DNA of 10,899 nucleotides from Actinomycetes bacterium (GCA_021808425.1 JAKBBS010000111.1:1-10899), one strand, 5' to 3'; shown: positions 1-7,078, counted from the stretch's first letter. Notes: a model not told the origin generated them from the letters alone. Made by a program: numbers and translations.

Positions 1-110
1 ATCGAGGCCAGTTTCTCGGAGCCAGCAGGCCTTGTGGGCCGTGATTGAGCAGGGCGGCTGCTCTATGCACGTTCGTGCGCAACGCTGCGACCGGGAAGAT
101 CGTCGGATCT

Positions 111-185
111 GAACTGGATATTGCGCTGGCTGAGGGCCACTGTTCCGCTTGGGGGTGAGCCATCGTTCCGGTGGGGGGTGAGCCG
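111..185 (+). repeat. IS21 left terminal inverted repeat, three units
   Basis: Outer unit at 115-140, middle unit at 141-162 and inner unit at 163-185. The middle and inner units share the pattern GTTCCG..GGGGTGAGCC. The outer unit matches the right outer unit at about 20 of 26 positions, including a perfect TGGATATTGCG. These are the expected IstA binding sites by analogy with IS21; binding is inferred. Confidence 0.85.
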
Positions 186-238
186 TGGCGCCGTGGGGCG
201 GGCCGCCGTGGTGGCCCGCCCCGGTGCTGGCGTCGTGG

Positions 239-985
239 TTATTCGAGTTGGCTGAAGTGTTTGCGCATGGAGTCGTCGCAGGTCAGGACGGTGGCGTGAG
301 CGTTCGTGGTGATCCTGTCGACGATGGCGTCAGCCAGGATTTTCTCCTCGATCCGGTCGTGCCATTGGCCTGGTGGCAGCTGGGTGCAGTAGATCGTGGA
401 CGCGGTCTTGTGGCGCCGGTCGACGAGGGTGTGCAGCTGCTGGACTTGCGGCCTGGAGGGCGCGGTGAGGAACCAGTCGTCGATGATCAGCAGCTCGACC
501 CTGACCAGCGTGTCGAGGCAACGTTTCTTCTCCCCGGTGCGCTCCGCGATCGTGATCCGGTCGAACAGCTCCCCGGCGGGAAGGTAGAGCACCGTCCGGT
601 ATTGTTGGCACGCCTTGTTCCCCAGGGCGCAGGCCACATACGTCTTCCCGGCACCGGTCGGGCCTTGAACGATGATGTCCTGGTGCTTTTGGAGGTAGGT
701 GCCCACGGCAAGACGAGCGAACAGCTCGGTGTCGATGTTGCGGCCGGGCATGGCCTTGAGGTCACCGAGATCGGCGGCGGGCTGGGCGAGACCGGCGTGT
801 TTGCGTAGCCGGCCGAGCTTGCTGTTGCGTCGACGCTCGTATTCCCAGTCGACAGCCATCTTGACCATCTCCGGGCCGGACGGGGCCCCGTTCGTTGCGG
901 TCTGTGCCGCGAGGTTCTCGAAGTACTCGGCCATCCCTGATAGACGCATGGCTTTCAGCCTGGCGAGCGTCTCGATATCGATCAC
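239..985 (-). CDS. istB: IS21 helper ATPase IstB
   Basis: AAA+ ATPase that assists the IstA transposase in target capture, a role established for IS21. The 248-residue length is normal for IstB. Walker A is GPTGAGKT at residues 108-115 and Walker B is LLIIDDW at 165-171. The N-terminal region (IETLARLKAMRLSGMAEYF) is the usual IstB helical part. The start is taken as GTG at 985, which overlaps the istA stop as GTGA and implies translational coupling. A longer reading to 1315 would only run antisense-like through the istA coding region in another frame and is rejected. The gene looks intact. Confidence 0.95.
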   Translation of the reverse strand: MIDIETLARLKAMRLSGMAEYFENLAAQTATNGAPSGPEMVKMAVDWEYERRRNSKLGRLRKHAGLAQPAADLGDLKAMPGRNIDTELFARLAVGTYLQKHQDIIVQGPTGAGKTYVACALGNKACQQYRTVLYLPAGELFDRITIAERTGEKKRCLDTLVRVELLIIDDWFLTAPSRPQVQQLHTLVDRRHKTASTIYCTQLPPGQWHDRIEEKILADAIVDRITTNAHATVLTCDDSMRKHFSQLE

Positions 986-2526
986 GCCTGCCCCCCGTTG
1001 TCGCTGTAGTAGCTCGAACCGCGGACGAACCCGGCGTCGCCGAGCGACGCAGGCGGTGGAGGATCGCCGGGCTGCCACGCGGACCACAGTTTCTTGATCA
1101 GCGTGTAAGACGGCGACGGTGTCGCGTCGAGCGCACGCCCGCAGGCGTCCTCCAGCCGGCCCATCCCACCGGGCTTCTTCGCCAGCGACATCACGCCAAG
1201 GCAGGACCGGTAGGACTGCTCGACGATCTTGCGGGAGGCGAGGATCGCCCGGATCGCCGCCAGCGTGTTCGGGCCGATCGTCGCCGCCCAAGCCTCGAAA
1301 CGTTGCGGTGTCCAATCGCTGAGACGGTGACGGTGACCCTCGGGCATATGGGCGGCGACGGTCGAATACCGGCCGCGGACACCGACCAGGCGGGTGTGGC
1401 AGGCAACGCGTTCGCCGCCGTCGAAGACCTCGATCAGCTGCGAGGTGACCCGCACGTCCAGGCTCTGGCCGAGCAGCCTCGAGGGCACCGAATAGAAGTT
1501 CCTGTCGATCTGAAGGTGGTAGTTCGGGGCGACCTTGCCTTTTCGGAGATCGGCCAGCTCGAAACGGACCGCCGGCAGGGGGGTGAGCAGTGGCTTCTCG
1601 TCTCGCTCGAAGACGATCCGGCGGGAGTCCTCCCGCTTCTGGAACGGCCTGGCGTTGATCTCGTCGACCAGGTCGAAGATGGCCTCGTTCAGCTCGGCGA
1701 GGCCGACGAAACGCCGGTCACGCAGGACCGCCCCGATGTGGTTGGCGACGAAACGGACGCTTCCTTCCGCGACCGGTTTGTCCCGCGGGCGGCGGACCCT
1801 AGCCGGCACGACCGCGGTGCCATAATGCTCGGCGAGGCGCATATAGGCAGGGTTCAGCACCGGTTCGTAGCGGTCCGCCCGCGACACCCCGGTGCGCAGG
1901 TTATCCGGGACCAGGAGCCGGCACGTCCCCCCGAAGGCTTCGAACGCCCGGACATGCCCGTCGATCCACGACCGCAGAGTCATATCCGCGAACGCCTCCA
2001 CATATGTGTAAGCGGAGAACGAGCAGGCGGCCACGAACAGCCACGCCTCCACCCCGGCGCCGGTCAAGGGATCAGCGAAGCTCATCGCGTCGCCGGCCCA
2101 GTCGACCTCGATCGACTCGCCCGGGCTGCGCTCCACCCGCATCGACGCCCCAGTCGCGCTCACCCACCGGCGATACTGTTCGGCGAAGAACGAATACCGG
2201 TAAGGCACCCCACCGTCGGCCCGGCATCTTGCGACGTACTCGTTCCACAACAGCAGTAACGTCACCGACGGGCGTGCCATCTCCCGGTGGACATGCTCGA
2301 AATCCGGTGTGACTCGATCGGTGACCGTCTTGGGCGGATCGGGGATCACCAGGTTGCGGACCTCGTCAGACCCGAGGTCCGCAACCCCCTCGAAACCGAT
2401 GCCGGCAGCGGCCGCTGCTGTCAACACCGACGCCACCGTGTTGCGCGAGCAGGACAACACGTCCGCGATGCCCCGCTGGCTCACCCCCTCGGCATGCAAC
2501 CGGAGGATCTGTTTGTAGTCGACCAT
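982..2526 (-). CDS. istA: IS21 DDE transposase IstA
   Basis: Transposase of the IS21 family, 514 residues. An N-terminal helix-turn-helix spans about residues 3-38 (HAEGVSQRGIADVLSCSRNTV). The catalytic triad is read as D142 (EVDWAGD), D208 (LVPDNLR) and E254 (PVAEGSV). A C-terminal beta-rich segment carries NYHLQIDRNFYSVP, typical of IstA. The start at 2526 is chosen because AAAGGAG lies about 10 nt upstream and the HTH follows immediately; the reading frame continues upstream to 2622 but that part looks non-coding. istA comes first and is coupled to istB by a GTGA overlap. No frameshift or stop was seen, so the element may still be active. Confidence 0.95.
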   Translation of the reverse strand: MVDYKQILRLHAEGVSQRGIADVLSCSRNTVASVLTAAAAAGIGFEGVADLGSDEVRNLVIPDPPKTVTDRVTPDFEHVHREMARPSVTLLLLWNEYVARCRADGGVPYRYSFFAEQYRRWVSATGASMRVERSPGESIEVDWAGDAMSFADPLTGAGVEAWLFVAACSFSAYTYVEAFADMTLRSWIDGHVRAFEAFGGTCRLLVPDNLRTGVSRADRYEPVLNPAYMRLAEHYGTAVVPARVRRPRDKPVAEGSVRFVANHIGAVLRDRRFVGLAELNEAIFDLVDEINARPFQKREDSRRIVFERDEKPLLTPLPAVRFELADLRKGKVAPNYHLQIDRNFYSVPSRLLGQSLDVRVTSQLIEVFDGGERVACHTRLVGVRGRYSTVAAHMPEGHRHRLSDWTPQRFEAWAATIGPNTLAAIRAILASRKIVEQSYRSCLGVMSLAKKPGGMGRLEDACGRALDATPSPSYTLIKKLWSAWQPGDPPPPASLGDAGFVRGSSYYSDNGGQA

Positions 2527-2668
2527 CGGAGGGCGACTCCTTTCGTCACGCCCGTGCCCCAATGACACGGAACCGACGAACGGTTCCACCAACAGCAGGC
2601 GCCTCAGCGGGATGGTTCGCACTGGCCAACCAAGCGGATCCTGCGACGGAAGACTCCCCGACTATTCC

Positions 2669-2685
2669 GTCAAGCTAATCTTGAC
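2669..2685. promoter_or_regulatory. Palindrome in istA / HTH-gene divergent gap
   Basis: A perfect 6-bp inverted repeat, GTCAAG-CTAAT-CTTGAC, ends 3 bp before the ATG at 2689. It contains TAATCT (2676-2681), which fits a -10 box placed for a leaderless transcript starting at or near the ATG. No good -35 was found. The site lies 143 bp upstream of the istA start on the opposite strand. An operator role, with the small HTH protein as the likely ligand, is inferred. Confidence 0.55.
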
Positions 2686-2688
2686 AGA

Positions 2689-2913
2689 ATGGTGAGACCG
2701 AGGAGTGTGTTGAGCGAACACGGGGTCGCGTTGATGGACGCCGTCGCGATCGCGGCGGCCGACAACAAGCGGGCCGAGACAGCCCTTCACGACGCAGTGC
2801 GCCACGCCCGGGAGGCGGGCATCCCATGGGCGATGATCGGCACCGCGCTCGGAGTCAGCCGCCAGGCCGCCCAGGAAAGGTTCTCCCATCCAGCCCCGGG
2901 TCGGCTGGTGTAG
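2689..2913 (+). CDS. Small HTH protein, IS21 passenger gene
   Basis: A 74-residue protein encoded inside the IS, divergent from istA. Its C-terminal half, REAGIPWAMIGTALGVSRQA followed by AQERF, is a helix-turn-helix pattern common in small actinobacterial DNA-binding proteins. The ATG at 2689 has no Shine-Dalgarno sequence but sits just after a palindrome with a -10-like TAATCT, so a leaderless message is plausible. An alternative is the in-frame TTG at 2710, preceded by GAGGAG with a short 4-nt spacer, or ATG at 2734. IS21 elements normally carry only istA and istB, so this is cargo. It may repress itself or istA; this is inference from position only. Confidence 0.65.
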   Translation: MVRPRSVLSEHGVALMDAVAIAAADNKRAETALHDAVRHAREAGIPWAMIGTALGVSRQAAQERFSHPAPGRLV

Positions 2914-2948
2914 CCCACGATCGGAACCCTGGGCACCACCGGAGAGCC

Positions 2949-3021
2949 GGCTCACCCCTCAGCGGAACACTGGCTCACTCGCAACGGAACAACGGCTCCC
3001 AGCGACCGCAATATCCAGTTC
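2949..3021 (-). repeat. IS21 right terminal inverted repeat, three units
   Basis: Read on the minus strand from the outside: 3017-2992 (TGGATATTGCG...), 2991-2971 (TGTTCCG...GTGAGCCA) and 2970-2949 (GTGTTCCG...GTGAGCC). It mirrors the left end in order and spacing. The last bases read in frame into the downstream hypothetical gene, so the boundary also defines where that gene was cut. Confidence 0.85.
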
Positions 3022-3039
3022 GCCGCCTTCTGCGAGCGG

Positions 3040-3411
3040 GTGCTGGAGGAGAAGGACGGCGGCATCAGCCTCATACGTCTGATCGACCGAATCACTGCCG
3101 TTAGACCAGCTGTTTTGTTCGGCAACGAGATGCCGCCGGTCACGCATCCCGTGTGGTTGGCCATCGGTCTCAAGCCCGGGATGGCACGCGGCCGCCACTC
3201 GCTCGTTATAGAGATCGATAAGCCGTCAGCCCAGAGAGCGAAGCTCTTTGAGGGTGCTGTCTTGTTCGAAGGCGAGGACCGTGGGGTAAGCGTGTTGCTC
3301 AACCTGCAGGGCTACGTGTTCGAACTAGAGGGCCTCTACTGGTTCGACGTCCTCCTCGGGGAAACCCTGCTTACCCGTATACCGATCCGGATTACCTACC
3401 AGCCGGTATGA
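3040..3411 (+). CDS. Conserved hypothetical, probable 5'-truncated by IS
   Basis: A 123-residue reading frame from GTG 3040. The strand-like pattern, with motifs GGISLIRLIDRIT, GLYWFDVLL and LLTRIPIRI, resembles uncharacterised beta-sandwich proteins of the DUF6941 type; this is a low-confidence match from memory. The frame is open upstream of the GTG and reads FAAFCER directly before it, which looks like genuine family sequence, but continues straight into the IS21 right end without an ATG, GTG or TTG. The native start therefore seems to have been removed by the IS. No clear Shine-Dalgarno precedes GTG 3040. Its 3' end overlaps the convergent gene by 20 bp. Confidence 0.6.
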   Translation: MLEEKDGGISLIRLIDRITAVRPAVLFGNEMPPVTHPVWLAIGLKPGMARGRHSLVIEIDKPSAQRAKLFEGAVLFEGEDRGVSVLLNLQGYVFELEGLYWFDVLLGETLLTRIPIRITYQPV

Positions 3412-3730
3412 CGTCTTCCCGACGGGTGAAGGTCTCCGACGTCCATTCGTCACGAGGCAGGGCGCCTAGCGGCACCACCGAGCGGTGCAGGGGTCGGGAT
3501 GATGTGGCTGGGATCAGCTTATCGATCTCTCCTATCGCATCCGCCTGGGAGAGATCGTCTCGGTTCATCTCCGCGAGGACGAGGCGGATCTCGAGAGACA
3601 ATTCCGCCGCCTCGTCTCCTGATTCCTCGAGGGCGAAGCTGGCTTCGCTGAACCACTTCAGGAACGCGTCGATCGGAGCGCCCGCATCCCGGACAGCGGC
3701 CCACGCGTCGATGATGGACTCGATTCCCAT
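3392..3730 (-). CDS. Unknown small acidic protein
   Basis: A 112-residue protein, not recognised. The first 75 residues look helical and acidic (for example ALEESGDEAAELSLEIRLVL); the C-terminal 35 residues are richer in proline and arginine, without an obvious motif. ATG 3730 is chosen because GGAGG lies 8 nt upstream; the frame extends to 3763 without a better site. No signal peptide or membrane segment is seen. The gene converges on, and overlaps by 20 bp, the truncated hypothetical at 3040-3411. A good ribosome site and an intact frame favour a real gene, but no function can be assigned. Confidence 0.6.
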   Translation of the reverse strand: MGIESIIDAWAAVRDAGAPIDAFLKWFSEASFALEESGDEAAELSLEIRLVLAEMNRDDLSQADAIGEIDKLIPATSSRPLHRSVVPLGALPRDEWTSETFTRREDVIPAGR

Positions 3731-3804
3731 AGTGCTCGCCTCCGACAGGATACTGCTCGACAACCTTATCGGAGCACCGGGCTACCCGTCTGAGCAGGGT
3801 CGAA

Positions 3805-4140
3805 ATGCCTGAAAGTGCGGAAAACCCACCCCGACCCATCGTGAACCGGGCCCGGACGGCGGATGCCGCCTTCATTCGGCAACAGTTCGACGAGCTCAAG
3901 ATCGAGGCGTACTTAGAAGCACGAAAGCTGCGTTCCGTCGTCCGGATCAGCCGACCTCCGCGGGTGGACCACAACCAGCCACCCGGAACTATGAGTCAGC
4001 TGGTAGACGTACTTGATGCAAGCGGAACCCGCGTTGCCGAGTTCCACCAGTATTTGCTCCCCGACGGCTCCATCGGGGCAAGCGGCCGCCGTGATCCGAA
4101 GGGGGTCCTGGTAGGTGGTGTCTACTACCGAACCCTCTGA
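3805..4140 (+). CDS. Conserved hypothetical protein
   Basis: A 111-residue protein without a known domain. An N-terminal helix-rich part (FIRQQFDELKIEAYLEARKL) is followed by a strand-rich C-terminal half containing FHQYLLPDGSIGASG and ending near VYYRTL. That C-terminal pattern is familiar from actinobacterial hypothetical proteins, but I cannot name the family. ATG 3805 has only a weak purine stretch upstream (GCAGGG). It runs divergently from the 3392-3730 gene, and its 3' end overlaps the convergent DUF5372 gene by 16 bp. Confidence 0.55.
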   Translation: MPESAENPPRPIVNRARTADAAFIRQQFDELKIEAYLEARKLRSVVRISRPPRVDHNQPPGTMSQLVDVLDASGTRVAEFHQYLLPDGSIGASGRRDPKGVLVGGVYYRTL

Positions 4141-4487
4141 GCCATGAACTGAGGGAAAGCGACCGATCCCTCGGAATCGGCCAGCGCCATTGGTCCTTCC
4201 AGGCCCAGCGCCGTCACCAACCCCGCCAACTCGGCCAGGCCCTCAATCGCCAGCCGGTGCGACAACGCCGCCGGTGCCCGGTCGGTCCATCCCACCGGCA
4301 GCGTCACCCGCCCGGCCGGACCACCCTCACAGACCACCACCCGCTCCGCCCCTGAGCGGGCCTTCTCGAAGATCACCGGCAACGTCTGGCCGGCCAGGGG
4401 ATGGAACGGATGGGTTACGACGACCGAGTCCGAAACCGGGCTCGACTTGGACGGACGGGCCCTATGCCGGGACCGTGGGGACGCCAA
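4125..4487 (-). CDS. DUF5372 family protein, N-terminus fused to intron debris
   Basis: The core VVVTHPFHPLAGQ, then TLPVGWTDR and a C-terminal helix (LAIEGLAELAGLV), match the DUF5372 pattern as I remember it. DUF5372 has no known biochemical role and is often seen near recombinases and transposases. The first possible start is TTG 4487, which lies inside the truncated intron reverse transcriptase, so roughly the first 18 residues come from intron sequence. There is no ATG or GTG nearer the domain. The gene probably lost its own start when the intron fragment was joined to it near 4470; it may be silent. Confidence 0.6.
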   Translation of the reverse strand: MASPRSRHRARPSKSSPVSDSVVVTHPFHPLAGQTLPVIFEKARSGAERVVVCEGGPAGRVTLPVGWTDRAPAALSHRLAIEGLAELAGLVTALGLEGPMALADSEGSVAFPQFMAQRVR

Positions 4488-4830
4488 GGCGGCGGAGCTT
4501 CCCGCCGGTCTTGGGGATCATCCGTTCCCGCACCGGCAGCGGCGTGAAGGTCCGGGCCTCGAGATCATCTCTCAGCCCGCCCAACGGTTCCGCTGCCCCG
4601 AAGACGATCGAGCGGGGTGCCACTCCCTCGACCCCGGCCGACCTCGCCCCCCGATTGCCCCGAACCCGCTCCCTGGCCATAACCAAGATGGCGGGGTCGT
4701 AGACGAGGTTGTAAAGGTCGTCGAACCGACGCTTGGGATCGTCGGTCGCCCACTGATGCAACTTGGTCTGGATCTTCAGTACCCGAAGCCACGCGGCGTC
4801 GCTGTCGAGCCACGGCTCGCCGATATTCAC
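4465..4830 (-). pseudogene. ltrA: Group II intron reverse transcriptase, N-terminal fragment
   Basis: Starts at GTG 4830, with CAGGAG 8 nt upstream. Residues 1-120 match the N-terminal end of group II intron reverse transcriptase-maturases: LRVLKIQTKLHQWA, RFDDLYNLVYDP, RVRGNRGARSAGVEGVAP and RERMIPKTGGKLRRLGVPTV. Such proteins are normally above 400 residues. After LGVPTV, where the family continues with RDRV, the sequence diverges and stops two codons later. The reverse-transcriptase palm, maturase and endonuclease regions are all absent, so the intron cannot move by itself. The break falls at about 4470 and joins the DUF5372 frame. Confidence 0.9.
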
Positions 4831-5435
4831 CGGCGATCTCCTGACATTCCAGTCCCGCTATTGCGAGCCCGCTGCCTCCGTTCGCCATGCGGCCGGCTTT
4901 CCCGGCCTCGGACTACTACGGAGGCTCCGTCCCCTCCCCGGGTCGTCAGTCGACGGTCGACCTGCCCGCCGCCGTCCTGGCTGGACAGCGGGTAGGGCAA
5001 CCCGAAGAAGGTTCCCACGTTCACCATGCACCGGTCGGCAGGATCGGCGCCCAGCTCTTCCCCTGCAGCATCGCCACACCTACGCCGCAGGCTTTCGGTG
5101 TGGCCTCCTACCCGGCCTACGTTTCCCGGGATCGGAGTCGCTTCGCCCTCAGTAGCCTCGGCGCGCGCTGCCACCCGGCCCGCATCCACCAGGTTGGAGC
5201 CGGTTCCACGCTTAAGGGGATTCATCCACTGGTTTACTCTCGTTACACCTGTCTGCCTCGCTAGCCGGACCCAGGCCGTCTGGCGGTGCCGATCTGTCCC
5301 GTCGTTGTCAGGGCTGCTCACCGCCCTCCCCCGGACCTCCAGGATCAGGCTGCCCTCAGCTTCAGTCGGCCCGCTGCGACGGACCGAAGGTGGGTCCTTT
5401 CACCCCACCCGGATACATGGCGCCTCGTGGCGCAC
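4831..5435 (-). ncRNA. Group II intron RNA, 5' part (truncated intron)
   Basis: On the minus strand the intron seems to begin at 5435 with GTGCGCC, fitting the group II 5' consensus GUGYG. About 605 nt separate this from the reverse-transcriptase start, a usual distance for domains I to early IV. Near the 3' part, a stretch at about 4870-4945 reads CGGAGCCTCCGTAGTAGTCC, followed by GGAAAGCC and ATGGCGAACGGAGGCAG, which I recognise as typical of these introns just before their ORF. Domains V and VI are missing because the element is cut near 4470, so splicing is not expected. Several open frames on both strands here are chance products of structured RNA sequence. Confidence 0.8.
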
Positions 5436-5552
5436 GCCCAAGTCGTGGAAGCGCAGACCGGCGAGACCGGCGGCTTCGGTTGCCGGGAGCCAGACCCGCT
5501 GGCGCCAATTGGTGTAGCGCAGCGGGGCGCCGTTGGCGACCACGAAGACCAG
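5436..5552 (-). pseudogene. Tyrosine recombinase fragment (5' exon of intron)
   Basis: The minus strand encodes a short catalytic-domain piece: FVVANGAPLRYTNWRQRVW, then PATEAAGLAGLRFHDLG. G-x-P-L-R-Y-x-N-W-R and LRFHDL are typical of phage-type tyrosine integrases; HDLRH or HDLGH is the box II active-site motif H-x-x-R/G-H region. The group II intron interrupts exactly after HDLG. Sequence before about 5552 on the minus strand is unrelated, so the N-terminal part was lost too. About 39 codons remain. Confidence 0.75.
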
Positions 5553-5563
5553 GGAAGGTGGTG

Positions 5564-6091
5564 GTGAACAAGGTGGAGCTACGACAGGAGACCTACCTTC
5601 CTGAGCAGGAGCGGGGCGGCTTGGCCGAGGTCCGTGACTTCTTGGTAGCTCACGAAGGCGCCGGCAGCGGCGAGGTCGCTCCTCGCTTTCTGTTCGTAGG
5701 ATCCGATCCAGGGGAGCAGGTCGAGATCGCAGCAAGCATCCACGGCGTACTACGACAGGTGATCGAGGCTATGAGCCAGGGTCTCGCTGTCACGGTCGTT
5801 CCTCAGGTGCAGAAGCTCACAACCCAGCAGGCGGCGGAGCTTCTGGGCGTAAGCCGGCCGACACTGATTCGGCTCCTGGAGACGGAGCGGATCCCGTTCG
5901 AGCGAGTGGGCTCCCACCGACGCGTCATGTTCCGAGATGCTCTTGCCTACAGAGAACAGCGCCGAGCTGAGCAGTACAAGGTGCTCGAAGCGACGTCGGT
6001 GGACGTCGATGACGAGGGCGACATCGAGACGGTCCTGGCTTCGCCTCGCGAGGCACGACGCCAAGTGGCCGGGCGGCCTCGCGCACGATAG
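5564..6091 (+). CDS. Excisionase-like HTH protein, orphan antitoxin candidate
   Basis: A 175-residue protein with a MerR/excisionase-type helix-turn-helix at about 85-125: LTTQQAAELLGVSRPTLIRL, then RIPFERVGSHRRVMF and an acidic tail. This architecture is known to me as the DNA-binding antitoxin placed before PIN-domain toxins in actinobacteria. Here no PIN gene follows: the next gene is convergent and starts its 3' end 15 bp downstream. GTG 5564 is chosen because AGGGA lies 8 nt upstream; GTG 5558 and 5561 are alternatives. The upstream side borders the integrase fragment, so its original promoter may be lost. Antitoxin identity is inference; it could be a stand-alone regulator. Confidence 0.75.
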   Translation: MNKVELRQETYLPEQERGGLAEVRDFLVAHEGAGSGEVAPRFLFVGSDPGEQVEIAASIHGVLRQVIEAMSQGLAVTVVPQVQKLTTQQAAELLGVSRPTLIRLLETERIPFERVGSHRRVMFRDALAYREQRRAEQYKVLEATSVDVDDEGDIETVLASPREARRQVAGRPRAR

Positions 6092-6106
6092 GACTGCGAT
6101 GCCAAC

Positions 6107-7078
6107 TCACCTGTCCGATGTATCCTCCCACGGTGTCGCTGCGAACCCGGAGTCGTCGCCCATGTGGAAGTAGATGTGTCCCCGGAGCGAGCCGTCGTCT
6201 TGGAGGCGAGCCCAACCGCGTCCACTGGCCCGATCGTTGTCGTCGTTTCCTTCCCAGCTGAACTCCACGCTCGGACGCCCGTCTTCCGAGGTGTGACGGC
6301 AATCCAGCCAGCCGGTCACCGCGATGAACCCGAATTCGCCCGAGGCTTGCTTGTCGAACTCGATGTACGCGGGGCCGATCAGATCGAGGGCGTCCAGGTC
6401 CCAGAGATCCATCTCAGTGATGCGCCACCTCCCCCCGATCTTCTTCGGTCGACTCTTGACCAGGGTCAGTCTCGGAGGCGGTGCGGGATCAGCAGAGCCC
6501 GAGCCGGCGACCTGGGGGGTTTCGCTGAGGGCCTCGAAGGCGGCGTCGAAACGCTTCCGGCGGGTTCGGTTCGTCTCATGGTTGGCTTCGGCGGCCACCG
6601 CGTCGATCAGCCCATCGATGTCATCCCTGCTTCCTGTGATCATGGCACCCGTCGGGATGCCTCGGGCTCGGAACACCAGGCGCTCACAGTCGGAATCGAG
6701 GTACCTCAAGTCCCGAAGTCCCATAGCCACCTCGTCGCTCACGACGATGTCGACCTGGACTTCATCGTCGGGCAAGGGTCTCGGGTCGCGCAGATCGAAG
6801 CAGGAGTCCTCCCAGCCGCTGATCAGCCCTTCGTCGCCGCACGCGCTGCAGCGCCACTCGATCGCCGCAGGCAGATCGGCTCTGAACACCGCAATGTGAC
6901 CAGGACAGGCCCGCCGTCCCGGGCGGCGCTGGCAGCGCAAGGCGCTCTCCCACGGCGACCCCGCTTCCGCCGCTGTCGCGGCGCGAACCACCGACCCCAG
7001 ATGGTCGGCCATCCGGCGGGCCGGTCCGGGCACGTCGTCGGGAAGGTCTAAGAAATGGCGCAGATCAGACACGAACAT
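6107..7078 (-). CDS. Two-region protein with zinc-ribbon-like motif, unknown
   Basis: A 323-residue protein. The N-terminal region opens with MFVSDLRHFLDLP and has cysteines in the pattern C-x(7)-C (CQRRPGRRAC) followed by CSAC in WRCSACGDEG, which suggests a zinc ribbon. A charged linker is followed by a C-terminal region with LIGPAYIEFD, GWLDCR, VEFSWEGNDD and GHIYFHMGDDSGF. Both halves resemble widespread uncharacterised actinobacterial proteins; I have no function for either. ATG 7078 is preferred because similar proteins begin there in memory; AAGGGGGG lies about 15 nt upstream. ATG 7141 is an alternative. It is convergent with the HTH gene at 5564-6091. Confidence 0.65.
   Translation of the reverse strand: MFVSDLRHFLDLPDDVPGPARRMADHLGSVVRAATAAEAGSPWESALRCQRRPGRRACPGHIAVFRADLPAAIEWRCSACGDEGLISGWEDSCFDLRDPRPLPDDEVQVDIVVSDEVAMGLRDLRYLDSDCERLVFRARGIPTGAMITGSRDDIDGLIDAVAAEANHETNRTRRKRFDAAFEALSETPQVAGSGSADPAPPPRLTLVKSRPKKIGGRWRITEMDLWDLDALDLIGPAYIEFDKQASGEFGFIAVTGWLDCRHTSEDGRPSVEFSWEGNDDNDRASGRGWARLQDDGSLRGHIYFHMGDDSGFAATPWEDTSDR

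Larger units (their letters stand above)
111..3021 (-). mobile_element. IS21-family insertion sequence with passenger gene
   Basis: An istA-istB pair on the minus strand lies between matching inverted ends. Each end carries three related units of about 22-26 bp. Left units start at 115 (TGGATATTGCG), 141 (TGTTCCG) and 163 (TCGTTCCG), each ending in a form of GAGCC or GGGCC. The reverse complement of the right end shows the same order, starting at 3017, 2991 and 2970. Multiple repeated end units of this kind are known in IS21 elements. The outer match is 15 bp if GAAC/GTTC is counted (111-125 and 3007-3021); with TG...CA tips the element would be 115-3017. No direct target duplication is visible at either choice. 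About 2.9 kb is long for an istAB-only element, because roughly 490 bp lies between istA and the right end and holds an extra gene. Confidence 0.9.

Noticed and set aside
1..110. Possible interrupted gene left of the IS
   Set aside because: Short frames are open on both strands, but none shows a recognisable family and none matches the missing start of the gene on the right side of the IS.
185..808. Plus-strand open frame of 207 codons
   Set aside because: It is the antisense shadow of istB and includes the IS left end.
895..2259. Long plus-strand open frame of 454 codons
   Set aside because: It lies antisense to istA and istB, which have clear catalytic motifs. The long frame is a product of high GC content.
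107..3025. Target-site duplication of the IS21 element
   Set aside because: Bases outside the inverted repeats (GAAC or ATCT on the left, GTTC or GCCG on the right) are not direct repeats; GAAC/GTTC is inverted and may be part of the ends.
4827..5321. Minus-strand open frame of 164 codons before the intron reverse transcriptase
   Set aside because: It coincides with the structured group II intron RNA (CGTAGTAGTCC and related segments), where spurious frames are common.
6164..7051. Plus-strand open frame of 295 codons
   Set aside because: It is antisense to the conserved cysteine-rich protein at 6107-7078, and its translation shows no family-like motifs.
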